Below, piece by piece: positions 26,713-35,719 of a DNA stretch of 64,000 nucleotides. Within the stretch, counting starts at the first letter, position 1, and every line of letters begins with the position of its first letter. The position numbers and the translations under genes are program-made. Source of the stretch: UBA1724 sp051884615 (GTDB lineage Bacteria; Verrucomicrobiota; Lentisphaeria; Oligosphaerales; Oligosphaeraceae). Location of the stretch: NCBI GenBank assembly GCA_051884615.1, contig JBJEVT010000041.1, forward strand, positions 1 through 64,000. Direction: 5' to 3'. A model generated the notes under the pieces. It worked only from the letters and a program-made list of their open reading frames with translations. It was not told the origin of the DNA and made no database searches.

Positions 26713-27399
26713 ATGAGAACCTCCCCACTCCTCCTCGTCCTCCTTCTCCTGGGAATCTCCCTCCAGGCCGACGACTCCCGCTGGGTCAAAGCCGCCTACC
26801 AGTGGCGGGCCGGCGGCACGGTCTGCACCCAGGTCATCCCCCTCTACGGCGCCGATTTCCGCATCCACTACTCCCAGCGCCACAAGGGCGCCTTGAAAAT
26901 CACCCTGGTGGACGCCTCCGAATCCGCAAAACCCCAGCCTACCCGCGTGGTGGTGGACACCAAGAACCTCGTCTCCCCCGGACGCCGGGACTACTCCGGA
27001 TACCAGAAGGCCTACCTCATCGTGGAGGGCGACTCCCGGGGATGGGACCTCTCCGTGGACCTCTATCTGGACTCCCTGACGGAGTGGAAATGGAAGAGCG
27101 CCCAGGAGGAGTTCGCCCAGGCCAAGATGGTCAAGCAGGGCTTCTGGGTGGGCGAGGGAAGCCAGCAGATCTCCTTCTCCCCCAAGAGCCGCCCCTGGAA
27201 GCTGGTGGGCCGCGGCGAGAAGCCCCTTCCCATGAAAATCACCGTGCGGACCCAGGACCAGCAGCTTCTTTTCCAGAGAATCACCCAGACCGTCCAGGGG
27301 GAATCCTCGGGCTGGTTCCACTCCGCCGCCCCGGTGACCATCACCGTGGAGGCCCCCCAGGAACTTCCCTGGACCCTGGAAACCCTGGCTCTTCCGTAG
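26713..27399 (+). CDS. Secreted protein, function unknown
   Basis: A 228-residue protein with a clear signal peptide (MRTSPLLLVLLLLGISLQA) and presumably periplasmic. The mature part is predicted beta-rich, with strands such as TVCTQVIPLYGADFRIHYSQ, TRVVVDTKNL, KAYLIVEGDSRGWDLSVDLY and MKITVRTQDQQLLFQRI. I do not recognise a family. The motif GDSRGWDLSVDLYLDSLTEW is a good search handle. It begins 39 nt after argH behind a C/T-rich leader. The membrane-protein gene starts 10 nt after it, so the two probably act together. Confidence 0.7.
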   Translation: MRTSPLLLVLLLLGISLQADDSRWVKAAYQWRAGGTVCTQVIPLYGADFRIHYSQRHKGALKITLVDASESAKPQPTRVVVDTKNLVSPGRRDYSGYQKAYLIVEGDSRGWDLSVDLYLDSLTEWKWKSAQEEFAQAKMVKQGFWVGEGSQQISFSPKSRPWKLVGRGEKPLPMKITVRTQDQQLLFQRITQTVQGESSGWFHSAAPVTITVEAPQELPWTLETLALP

Positions 27400-27409
27400 A
27401 TTTCCCGGC

Positions 27410-29083
27410 ATGGCCGCCCGCACCCCGCTCCAGGAACACGCCCGCCGGGCCGCCAGCGCCCTCGCCATCGCCCTCTTCGGCTCCCTGGCCCTCCTTCACT
27501 GCCTGTGGAGCGCCTGGTGCCTGGGCTGGCTCTCCACCAGCGCGGCCGCCTACCTCCTGGTCATCGGAAGCCTCACCCTCCTGGCAGGATACGGCACCCA
27601 GCTGGCCCGCTTCCACCGCACCCTCAATCCCCCCCCTTTCACCGGCGGGGAAAAACTCCTCTACGCCGCCTACTGGTGCGCGGCGGCGCTGCTGACCTTG
27701 AAGGTGCTGTGGCCCCGGGGCGGCTTCCTGGGCCCCCTCTCCGGCCCCCTGGCCATCCTGGAGGCCCTCCTCCTCTTCCTCCTTCTCCGGGAATTCCGGC
27801 AGGACGGGAAGGGGCTGGCCCTCTCCCTTGCCACCTGGCTCCTGCATCTCCTGGGGTGGGGTCTCCTGGGCTGGCTCTTTCTCCATCTCCTGGACCTCTT
27901 CTGCGCCCCTCTCCTCCAGGGCACCGCCTTCCGACTGCTGGCGGGATTCCCCGCCGGCCTGGACCAGGGGCTGACGGACCTCCTGACCGCCACCGGCCCA
28001 TTGCTCCCCCTCCTGGGCGTCCTGGCCGTGGCGGCCTCCTGGTGGCTCCGGCTCCTTCTGTTCCGCCGATGCCTGCCGGAGCCCGTCCCCCTGCTGCACA
28101 GGGGCGCCTGGTGCGCCCTGGCCCTCTTTCTCCTCTCCCTTATCTTCTCCACCGGAAGCTACGCCCTCCTGCGCAGCCGCTGGAAGGCGGCACGCCCTCC
28201 CCGGGACACCCCCTCCCGGGAGGAAAGCCTCCAGGCCGGCTCCCTTGCCCTTCGCCAGAAGGATCTGGGAGCCATGCTGGAGCAGGTGGTGCTTCTGCAG
28301 GACGGGAGGGAGGACACGCCCCTCCTCTGGGACACCTTCCTCCAGGAAGCGGAGCGGCTTGAACGCCTGCTCCTGCCTGGACAGGGGATTCAGAACCTCT
28401 CCTGGGACGCCTTCCTCCAGGAGGCGCCCGGGGAGGATCCGGAGGAGCTTCTCCGTCAGATGGAGCCCGCCCTTCACGCATTGGACGCCCTGGAGGAGGT
28501 GCTGGAAGACCATCCCCAGGGAATCCTGACCCCGGGGGTCTTCCGGCTGGAGCAATGGCGGTTCCTCAACGCCCTCAAGCGGCAGAACATCCCCGACGCC
28601 CTCCGCTCCCTGGAGAACAACCAGGCCCTGATTCTCCACGAACTGACCTCGGATTCCTTCTTCCGGCGCCTCCAGGCCGCCGGACAGACCAGGCTGTGGG
28701 CCCCGATGGTCCGGCTTCTCCCCCAGGAGCCACGGGCCATCGCCCTGACCCGGACCCTGCGGGACGCCTGGGAAAACACCCCCGAGGAAACGCCCCTCCA
28801 GGAGGCGCGGCGACGCCCCCAACGGCAGCTGGAAGCCCTCCTGCTCGCCCCGGGGGGACTGGACGCCCCTTCCCTCCTCCTCCCCTTCCCCGCCATGCTG
28901 GCCATGGCGGACTCCCTGGCACTGGACAAGACCTTCCATGCCCCCCATGACCACCAGGAAGTGGCCCTGCCCCGGGGCTTCGGCGGCTTCTACACCCTCA
29001 CCTCCTGCTTCTTCCTGGGAAAGACCTACCATCAGGCCCGACTCCAGGCCCTGATCGACCTGGACGCCCTCCTCTCCCCCTAG
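27410..29083 (+). CDS. Multi-pass membrane protein with large helical C-terminal domain, function unknown
   Basis: A 557-residue protein. Residues 1-255 hold six or seven hydrophobic helices (for example SALAIALFGSLALLHCLW, LLGWGLLGWLFLHLLDLF, GAWCALALFLLSLIFS). The rest is a soluble, mostly helical domain with SLALRQKDLGAMLEQV, FRLEQWRFLNALKRQN and LRSLENNQALILHEL. The layout of membrane helices followed by a tetratricopeptide-like helical domain recalls DUF6057-type proteins, but I cannot confirm that. The end has a hydrophobic stretch GFYTLTSCFFLGKTYHQA. It is translationally close to the secreted-protein gene. Confidence 0.7.
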   Translation: MAARTPLQEHARRAASALAIALFGSLALLHCLWSAWCLGWLSTSAAAYLLVIGSLTLLAGYGTQLARFHRTLNPPPFTGGEKLLYAAYWCAAALLTLKVLWPRGGFLGPLSGPLAILEALLLFLLLREFRQDGKGLALSLATWLLHLLGWGLLGWLFLHLLDLFCAPLLQGTAFRLLAGFPAGLDQGLTDLLTATGPLLPLLGVLAVAASWWLRLLLFRRCLPEPVPLLHRGAWCALALFLLSLIFSTGSYALLRSRWKAARPPRDTPSREESLQAGSLALRQKDLGAMLEQVVLLQDGREDTPLLWDTFLQEAERLERLLLPGQGIQNLSWDAFLQEAPGEDPEELLRQMEPALHALDALEEVLEDHPQGILTPGVFRLEQWRFLNALKRQNIPDALRSLENNQALILHELTSDSFFRRLQAAGQTRLWAPMVRLLPQEPRAIALTRTLRDAWENTPEETPLQEARRRPQRQLEALLLAPGGLDAPSLLLPFPAMLAMADSLALDKTFHAPHDHQEVALPRGFGGFYTLTSCFFLGKTYHQARLQALIDLDALLSP

Positions 29084-29210
29084 GGTCGTCCCGCCCCGTC
29101 CCTTTCTTCGTCAAATCCCTCTCCTTCAGGCACAGGCCAGGGGATTTCGGTTACATTGTCCCGTTTTCTCCGGCCTTTTCCCTTTGTCCAAGCCCTCACC
29201 CATCACATCC

Positions 29211-31043
29211 ATGCGAAACTGGCTTCCGGCACTCCTTCTTCTCTGCGCCGCCCTCCTCTGCCACGCCCAGACTCCCAACGGCTATGTCACCGGCAAAGGC
29301 GTGGCCCTGCGCGCCCTGCCCGCCTCCTACTACGAGCGTCTGGCCATCCTGCCGGAGGGCACGCCCGTGGAGATTCTCTCCCAGCAGGGGGAGGAGGGGA
29401 ACCGCTGGGTGCAGGTGCGTCTGCCCGTCCCCGTCCTCGGCTGGGTTCGGGGAGAGGGAGTGGATGGAGACGGCGTGGTGATGCAGGAGACCTGCCCGGT
29501 GCACACCGGCCCCGGCGAGAATTTCACCGCCTTCCATGAAGCCCGCCAGGGGGAGACCCTCCAGCGGGAGGGCAGGCAGGACGGGGACTGGGTGTGCGTC
29601 CAGGCCCCCGCCCAGGCCACCGCCTGGATCAGCGCCGACTATGTGGCGCGGGGCACCCCGCCCCTGCCCCCTGTGGCGGTTCGCCCCCAGGAGGACACCC
29701 CCGCCGCCGCCGCCCAGCCCATGGTGGAATTGCAGCGTCAGGCAGAAGAGATGCAATCCAAGGTGGATGCCCGCAGCCGGGAGTTGCGGGGGCTCCAGGA
29801 GGAGGCCCGGAAATTGGAGGCGGAGAGTCTGGCGGCCCAGCGGAAGGCGGAGCAGGCCGCCCTGGCGCGCCAGGAGGCTTTGAAGCAAGCCGAAGCGGAG
29901 CAGCGGAAGCTGGAGGACGAGCGCCAGCAGGCGCAGGCCAAGGCCCGTTTGGTCCAGGAGGATTCCCAGCGGTGGGAGTCCGAAGCCAGGAAAGCCGAGG
30001 AAAAGATTCGTCTGCTCCAGGAGGAGGCCCGTCGCCAGGAGGAAGCCTACCAGGCGGAGGCCAAGGCCCTGGAGGAGGAACGCCAGCGCTCCGACACTCT
30101 TGCCCAGGAAAGCCTGGAGAAGGTGCGCCAGGCGCAGCAGGCCCGGGATGACGCCCTGCGCCAGGCGGCCCAGCTCCAGGAGAGCATGGCCCAGCTGGAG
30201 AAGGAGGTCCAGGAGACCGCCGCCAAGGCGGAGCAGCTGCGCCAGCAGCGTCAGCAGTGGGAGGAGGCCGCCCAGGCGGAGCAGAAACGCCTCCAGGACC
30301 TGCAGGCCCAGGGCGAGCAGACCCGCCAGAAGAACGCCGCCGCCCAGGAGGAGCTGACCCAGCTGCTCACGGAGCGGGAGAAGCTGGAGGCCCAGCTGAC
30401 CCTTACCCGGGACGCCAGTGAACAGGCCCGTCTGCGCCAGACCCAGGAGCAGGAGCAGGCACGGAAGGAGGCCCAGGAGAGCCTGGAGGCCACCCAGAAG
30501 GAGCTGGAGGCTCTCCAGCTGCGCCGCCAGGAACTGGAGCAGCAGCGCAACGCCGCCCAGGAAGCCATGGCCAAGGAGACCCAGGAGCAGGAGCAGGCAC
30601 GGAAGGAGGCCCAGGAGACCCTGGACGCCGCCCGGAAGGAGCTGGAGGCCCTCCAGCAACGCCAGAAGGAACTGGAGCAGGAGCGCACCGCCATGGAGGA
30701 GGCCAGAAAACTGGCGGAGCAGGAGGAGCAGATCCTGGCCGCCGCCCAGGAGAAGCAGCTGGAGGACAAGCTTTCCCAGGTCCATGTGACCCAGCCGGGC
30801 GAGCGGGTGCCCGCCACCCTCTCCGGCATCGTGGTGCCCCTGGGCCCCAACGCCAACCAGGAGACCAGCCACGCCCTCTGCCTGGTGAAGGATGGCCGCT
30901 ATGTGCCGGAGGCCTACCTCCGGGCGGAGCGCTTCTCCCTGCGGGACTGGGAGGGTCAGGAAGTCACCGTCAGCGGTCTCCAGGAGCGCAAGCGGGGCTG
31001 GAGCCGTCCCCTCCTCGTCGTCACCGGCATCGTCCTGAAGTAG
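29211..31043 (+). CDS. Periplasmic SH3-domain and long coiled-coil protein
   Basis: A 610-residue exported protein. The signal peptide is MRNWLPALLLLCAALLCHAQ. Two bacterial SH3 domains follow: about 22-80 (GKGVALRALPASYYERLAI, with GWV closing) and 90-150 (CPVHTGPGENFTAFHEARQG, with AWISADYV). Residues about 165-525 form an almost unbroken Glu/Gln/Ala/Arg coiled coil. It contains a 46-residue unit repeated in tandem, with 40 nt identical in the DNA at 30441-30480 and 30579-30618. A C-terminal beta domain (VPATLSGIVVPLGPNANQ; WSRPLLVVTGIVLK) ends the protein. Such proteins span the periplasm or organise the cell wall; no enzymatic residues are seen. I chose ATG 29211 over a TTG nine codons upstream because it starts the signal peptide. 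Confidence 0.8.
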   Translation: MRNWLPALLLLCAALLCHAQTPNGYVTGKGVALRALPASYYERLAILPEGTPVEILSQQGEEGNRWVQVRLPVPVLGWVRGEGVDGDGVVMQETCPVHTGPGENFTAFHEARQGETLQREGRQDGDWVCVQAPAQATAWISADYVARGTPPLPPVAVRPQEDTPAAAAQPMVELQRQAEEMQSKVDARSRELRGLQEEARKLEAESLAAQRKAEQAALARQEALKQAEAEQRKLEDERQQAQAKARLVQEDSQRWESEARKAEEKIRLLQEEARRQEEAYQAEAKALEEERQRSDTLAQESLEKVRQAQQARDDALRQAAQLQESMAQLEKEVQETAAKAEQLRQQRQQWEEAAQAEQKRLQDLQAQGEQTRQKNAAAQEELTQLLTEREKLEAQLTLTRDASEQARLRQTQEQEQARKEAQESLEATQKELEALQLRRQELEQQRNAAQEAMAKETQEQEQARKEAQETLDAARKELEALQQRQKELEQERTAMEEARKLAEQEEQILAAAQEKQLEDKLSQVHVTQPGERVPATLSGIVVPLGPNANQETSHALCLVKDGRYVPEAYLRAERFSLRDWEGQEVTVSGLQERKRGWSRPLLVVTGIVLK

Positions 31044-31080
31044 TCGTCCCTTCGTCATCCCTTTTTCCCAGGTTTTTCCC

Positions 31081-32055
<975 letters not shown>

Positions 32056-32074
32056 GCCCCACCTTCCCCTCCCC

Positions 32075-33102
32075 ATGGCGCGGCGCATCCTCTCCTTCGC
32101 TTTCCGAGCCCTCTGCCTCCTCCTGGCTCTGGCTCTGCTGGCCAGGATGCTCCATCGGCAGAACGGGCTCTTCGGAGAACGGACGGAAGGGGCGGGCTTC
32201 TTCCTCTTCGGGGGGCTTGCCCTCCTCCTCTATCTGGGAGTCCAGTTCCTGGGAGCCTGGCGCTGGAATCTCCTGCTGGGCGCCCAGGGCCTTGCCCTGC
32301 CCTACCTCCATGCCCTGCGCCTGACCCTGGGAGGCAACTTCTTCAGCCTGCTCATCCCCGGGGGCGTCTCCGGAGACATCGTGAAGGTGGGCGCCGCCAC
32401 CGCGGCCCATCCCGGCAAGGCCCCGGAGCTGGCCCTGGCCGACCTCCTGGACCGGGGCGTCGGCCTCCTGGGGCTCTTCTGGGCCGGGCTTCTCTCCCTC
32501 TGCCTCCTCCTGGGCGCCCCCTGGGCAAGGCTCCGGGAACACTGCCCCGCCCTCCTCGCCGCCGCCGTGGCGACCATCCTCCTGGGGGTCGCCGCCAGCC
32601 TGGCGGGCGCGGCGGGATGGCACCTCTGGCCAGCCCTGGCCCGAAGCGGCCTCCCGGTCAAAATCGCCTCCCGCTGCCCCCGGTTTCTCCGGACGTGGCT
32701 CCACCGCCTGGGCGCCGCCCTCGCCCCCTACCGGACGCAACCCCTGGTGCTCCTCCGCGCCCTGGGTCTCTCCATCCTCATCCACCTTCTCCTGGGAGGC
32801 GAGTTCTACCTGCTGGGCAAGGCATTGGGCGAGAGTGCATTAGGCATTCCCGCCTATCTGCTTGCCACCCAGCTGGCCAACGCCACCGCCCTCCTCCCCC
32901 TCACCCCGGGCGGCCTGGGCGTGCGGGACACCGTGGCGGAAAGCCTCTTCCTCGCCTTCGGCGCCACCCCCCTGGAGGGCGCCACGCTCATCCCTCTCTT
33001 CTACACCTTCATTCTCACCCTCTGGGGACTGGCAGGAGGTCTGCTCTACGCCCTCACGCCATCCCCGCCCCCCTCGACGACCCCCAACACACCCCCTCAC
33101 CC

Positions 33103-33106
<4 letters not shown>
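32075..33106 (+). CDS. Lysylphosphatidylglycerol synthase-type membrane protein (flippase-like)
   Basis: A 343-residue integral membrane protein with about eight hydrophobic helices, of the LPG_synthase_TM/AglD2 group. The family block GNFFSLLIPGGVSGDIVKV near 90 and its later counterpart ATALLPLTPGGLGVRDTVAE near 275 are both clear; these two Gly-Gly loops mark the group. Family members move lipid-linked substrates or carry aminoacyl lipids. There is no aminoacyl-transferase domain here, so a lipid or glycolipid transport role is more likely. It lies 19 nt after galE. The tail is Pro/Thr-rich, and the stop overlaps the asnS start. Confidence 0.82.
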
Positions 33107-34500
<1,394 letters not shown>

Positions 34501-34530
34501 CCAGCCCCCGTCCCCACCGAGGAGAACCCC

Positions 34531-35373
34531 ATGTACAGGAAGGCATTGATGATTCTGGCTCCCGTCCTGGTGTTCTCCCTGCTGGGCTGGCTTTATTGGC
34601 GGGCCTTCTCCCAGAGACAGTCCCCGGACTCCCCCCTTCCGGAAGCCTCTCCCGTCTTCCCGGAGGAGGACACCCGGCCGCCCCTGGATTTCTTCCCTCC
34701 CCAGCCCGGGGAGCCTGCGCCCCTCCCCCCTCCCGGGGAGGAGCTCCCCCCGGTCCTGGAATCCTCTCCGGAGGAAGGCGTCCCCCCCTTCCTGGACGCC
34801 AGGGAACTGCAGGAAGCCGCCGCCGCCCTCACCAGCAATCCCCTCCTCCAGAAAATCCTAGCCAACCGCGCCTTCGCCCGGGCTTTGGTGAAGACCCTGG
34901 ATGCCATGGCGCACGGAGAGGTGCCCACCGCCGTCCTCCTGCCGGGACTCCCCCGGGAATTGTCCCCCTTCCAGGCCGACCGCGCCCCGGGATACCTGGC
35001 TCCCAGCGCCAATACCTCCCGACGCCTCACCCCCTGGGTGGACGCCCTCTGCGCCATCCCCCCGGACAAGGCGGCACGCTGGCTCCAGGCCGCCACCCCG
35101 CTCCTCCAACAGGAACTCCAGGCCCTGGGAGACCTCCATGCCGACTTCCCCACCACCCTCCGCGAAGCCCTGCATCAGGTCCTCGCCACTCCGGAATTCG
35201 ACTTCCCCCCGGAACTCCAAGCCACCCGGCGCCCGGGACACTACGAATACAAAGACCCCGTCTTCCAAACGCTCAATCCCCTCCAGAAGGCCCTGGTGAG
35301 AACCGGATATGAAAACTGCGGCAAGCTCCGGCAATACGCCCGGAGCCTGAACGCCGAATTGGCCCTCCCCTAG
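34531..35373 (+). CDS. Membrane-anchored DUF3014-type protein
   Basis: A 280-residue protein with one N-terminal membrane anchor (ALMILAPVLVFSLLGWLYWR), a Pro/Glu-rich spacer at about 30-90, and a globular helical domain. NRAFARALVKTLDAMAHGEVP near 110 and the following LPGLPRELSPFQ resemble the DUF3014 core, whose function is unknown. TLREALHQVLATPEF and NPLQKALVRTGYENCGKL fit its later part. The assignment is by memory of the family pattern. The gene has a GAGGAG site 6 nt before its ATG, unlike its neighbours. Its stop codon sits in the loop of a perfect 8-bp hairpin (35363-35381). Confidence 0.7.
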   Translation: MYRKALMILAPVLVFSLLGWLYWRAFSQRQSPDSPLPEASPVFPEEDTRPPLDFFPPQPGEPAPLPPPGEELPPVLESSPEEGVPPFLDARELQEAAAALTSNPLLQKILANRAFARALVKTLDAMAHGEVPTAVLLPGLPRELSPFQADRAPGYLAPSANTSRRLTPWVDALCAIPPDKAARWLQAATPLLQQELQALGDLHADFPTTLREALHQVLATPEFDFPPELQATRRPGHYEYKDPVFQTLNPLQKALVRTGYENCGKLRQYARSLNAELALP

Positions 35374-35381
35374 GGGGAGGG
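35363..35381 (+). terminator. Perfect hairpin enclosing the DUF3014-type gene stop codon
   Basis: CCCTCCCC, loop TAG, GGGGAGGG: an 8-bp GC-rich stem whose three-nucleotide loop is the stop codon itself. No T-run follows, so it is not a classical intrinsic terminator. It might pause translation or protect the 3' end. The convergent small RNA terminator ends about 60 nt further on. Confidence 0.35.
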
Positions 35382-35437
35382 AAGGCGCCGGGAGGGGTAT
35401 CTATATTATAACCTCCTCTCCTGCAATAAGTTACAAC

Positions 35438-35491
35438 AAAAAAAAAAGACCACTCGCTCCATTTCCCGAAGCCGGGAATGACGACGAGTGG
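35438..35491 (-). terminator. Intrinsic terminator of the small RNA
   Basis: On the minus strand CCACTCG (35491-35485) pairs with CGAGTGG (35456-35450). Nested inside is TTCCCG-GCTT-CGGGAA. The structure is followed by TC and ten consecutive T (35447-35438). Read on the plus strand the tract is A-rich, so the element terminates only minus-strand transcription. Confidence 0.85.
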
Positions 35492-35594
35492 CCAAGAAGA
35501 GGTGACGCCGAGAGGGAATGCTCTGCTGAATGAAAAAGTAGAGCCTTGAGGCTCCTATGCAAGAATTGTCCAGAGTGCCGTGTGCGGCGTCACC
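35438..35594 (-). ncRNA. Candidate structured small RNA, about 157 nt, no recognised family
   Basis: Reading the minus strand, a promoter (-35 TTGCAA, 16-nt gap, -10 TATGGT) places the start at about 35594, exactly where a perfect 10-bp closing stem begins: GGTGACGCCG (35594-35585) with CGGCGTCACC (35510-35501). Inside are CTCTG/CAGAG (35575-35571 with 35525-35521), a large 15/14-nt bubble, and an apical hairpin GAGCC-TCAA-GGCTC (35554-35541). A TCTTCTT linker leads to a strong terminator ending in ten U. The domain between the closing ends is 94 nt. It lacks the GGAA-type apical motif of SRP RNA and is too small for RNase P or tmRNA. Stem, bubble, stem recalls 6S RNA at about half size, which is a guess. 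No open reading frame with a ribosome-binding site fits. Confidence 0.72.
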
Positions 35595-35600
35595 GTCCTT

Positions 35601-35628
35601 ACCATATTCCCCTTGCCCCGGATTGCAA
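35601..35628 (-). promoter_or_regulatory. Sigma-70-type promoter of the small RNA
   Basis: The -35 TTGCAA is at 35628-35623, the spacer is 16 nt, and the -10 TATGGT is at 35606-35601 on the minus strand. The predicted start, about 7 nt downstream, coincides with the first base of the closing stem at 35594. A palindrome TTTCCT-AAC-AGGAAA (35640-35654) sits 11 nt upstream of the -35 and could be an operator. The same -10 (TATGGT) occurs before the beta-helix protein gene. Confidence 0.65.
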
Positions 35629-35654
35629 CCCTTCCCCCATTTCCTAACAGGAAA

Positions 35655-35719
35655 TACACAGAACCCCCGCCGTGCGCCGCGGGGCGGGGCGTCTCTCCGC
35701 GGCGCGCCCGTGTCGGGGC
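35655..35719. other. 3' flank of the beta-helix protein gene with a GC hairpin
   Basis: The segment between the stop codon at 35720 and the small RNA promoter holds a perfect 9-bp inverted repeat, GCGCCGCGG (35674-35682) with CCGCGGCGC (35697-35705), separated by 14 nt. No T-run follows on the minus strand, so it is at best a weak terminator or an RNA 3'-end stabiliser. No gene is seen. Confidence 0.4.

Noticed and set aside
35405..35410. A TATAAT on the minus strand after the small RNA terminator
   Set aside because: No -35 at 16-18 nt and no gene in that direction; it points antisense into the DUF3014-type gene.
35501..35594. SRP (4.5S) RNA
   Set aside because: The length and paired ends fit, but the conserved GGAA-type apical loop and the adjacent asymmetric loop sequences are missing.
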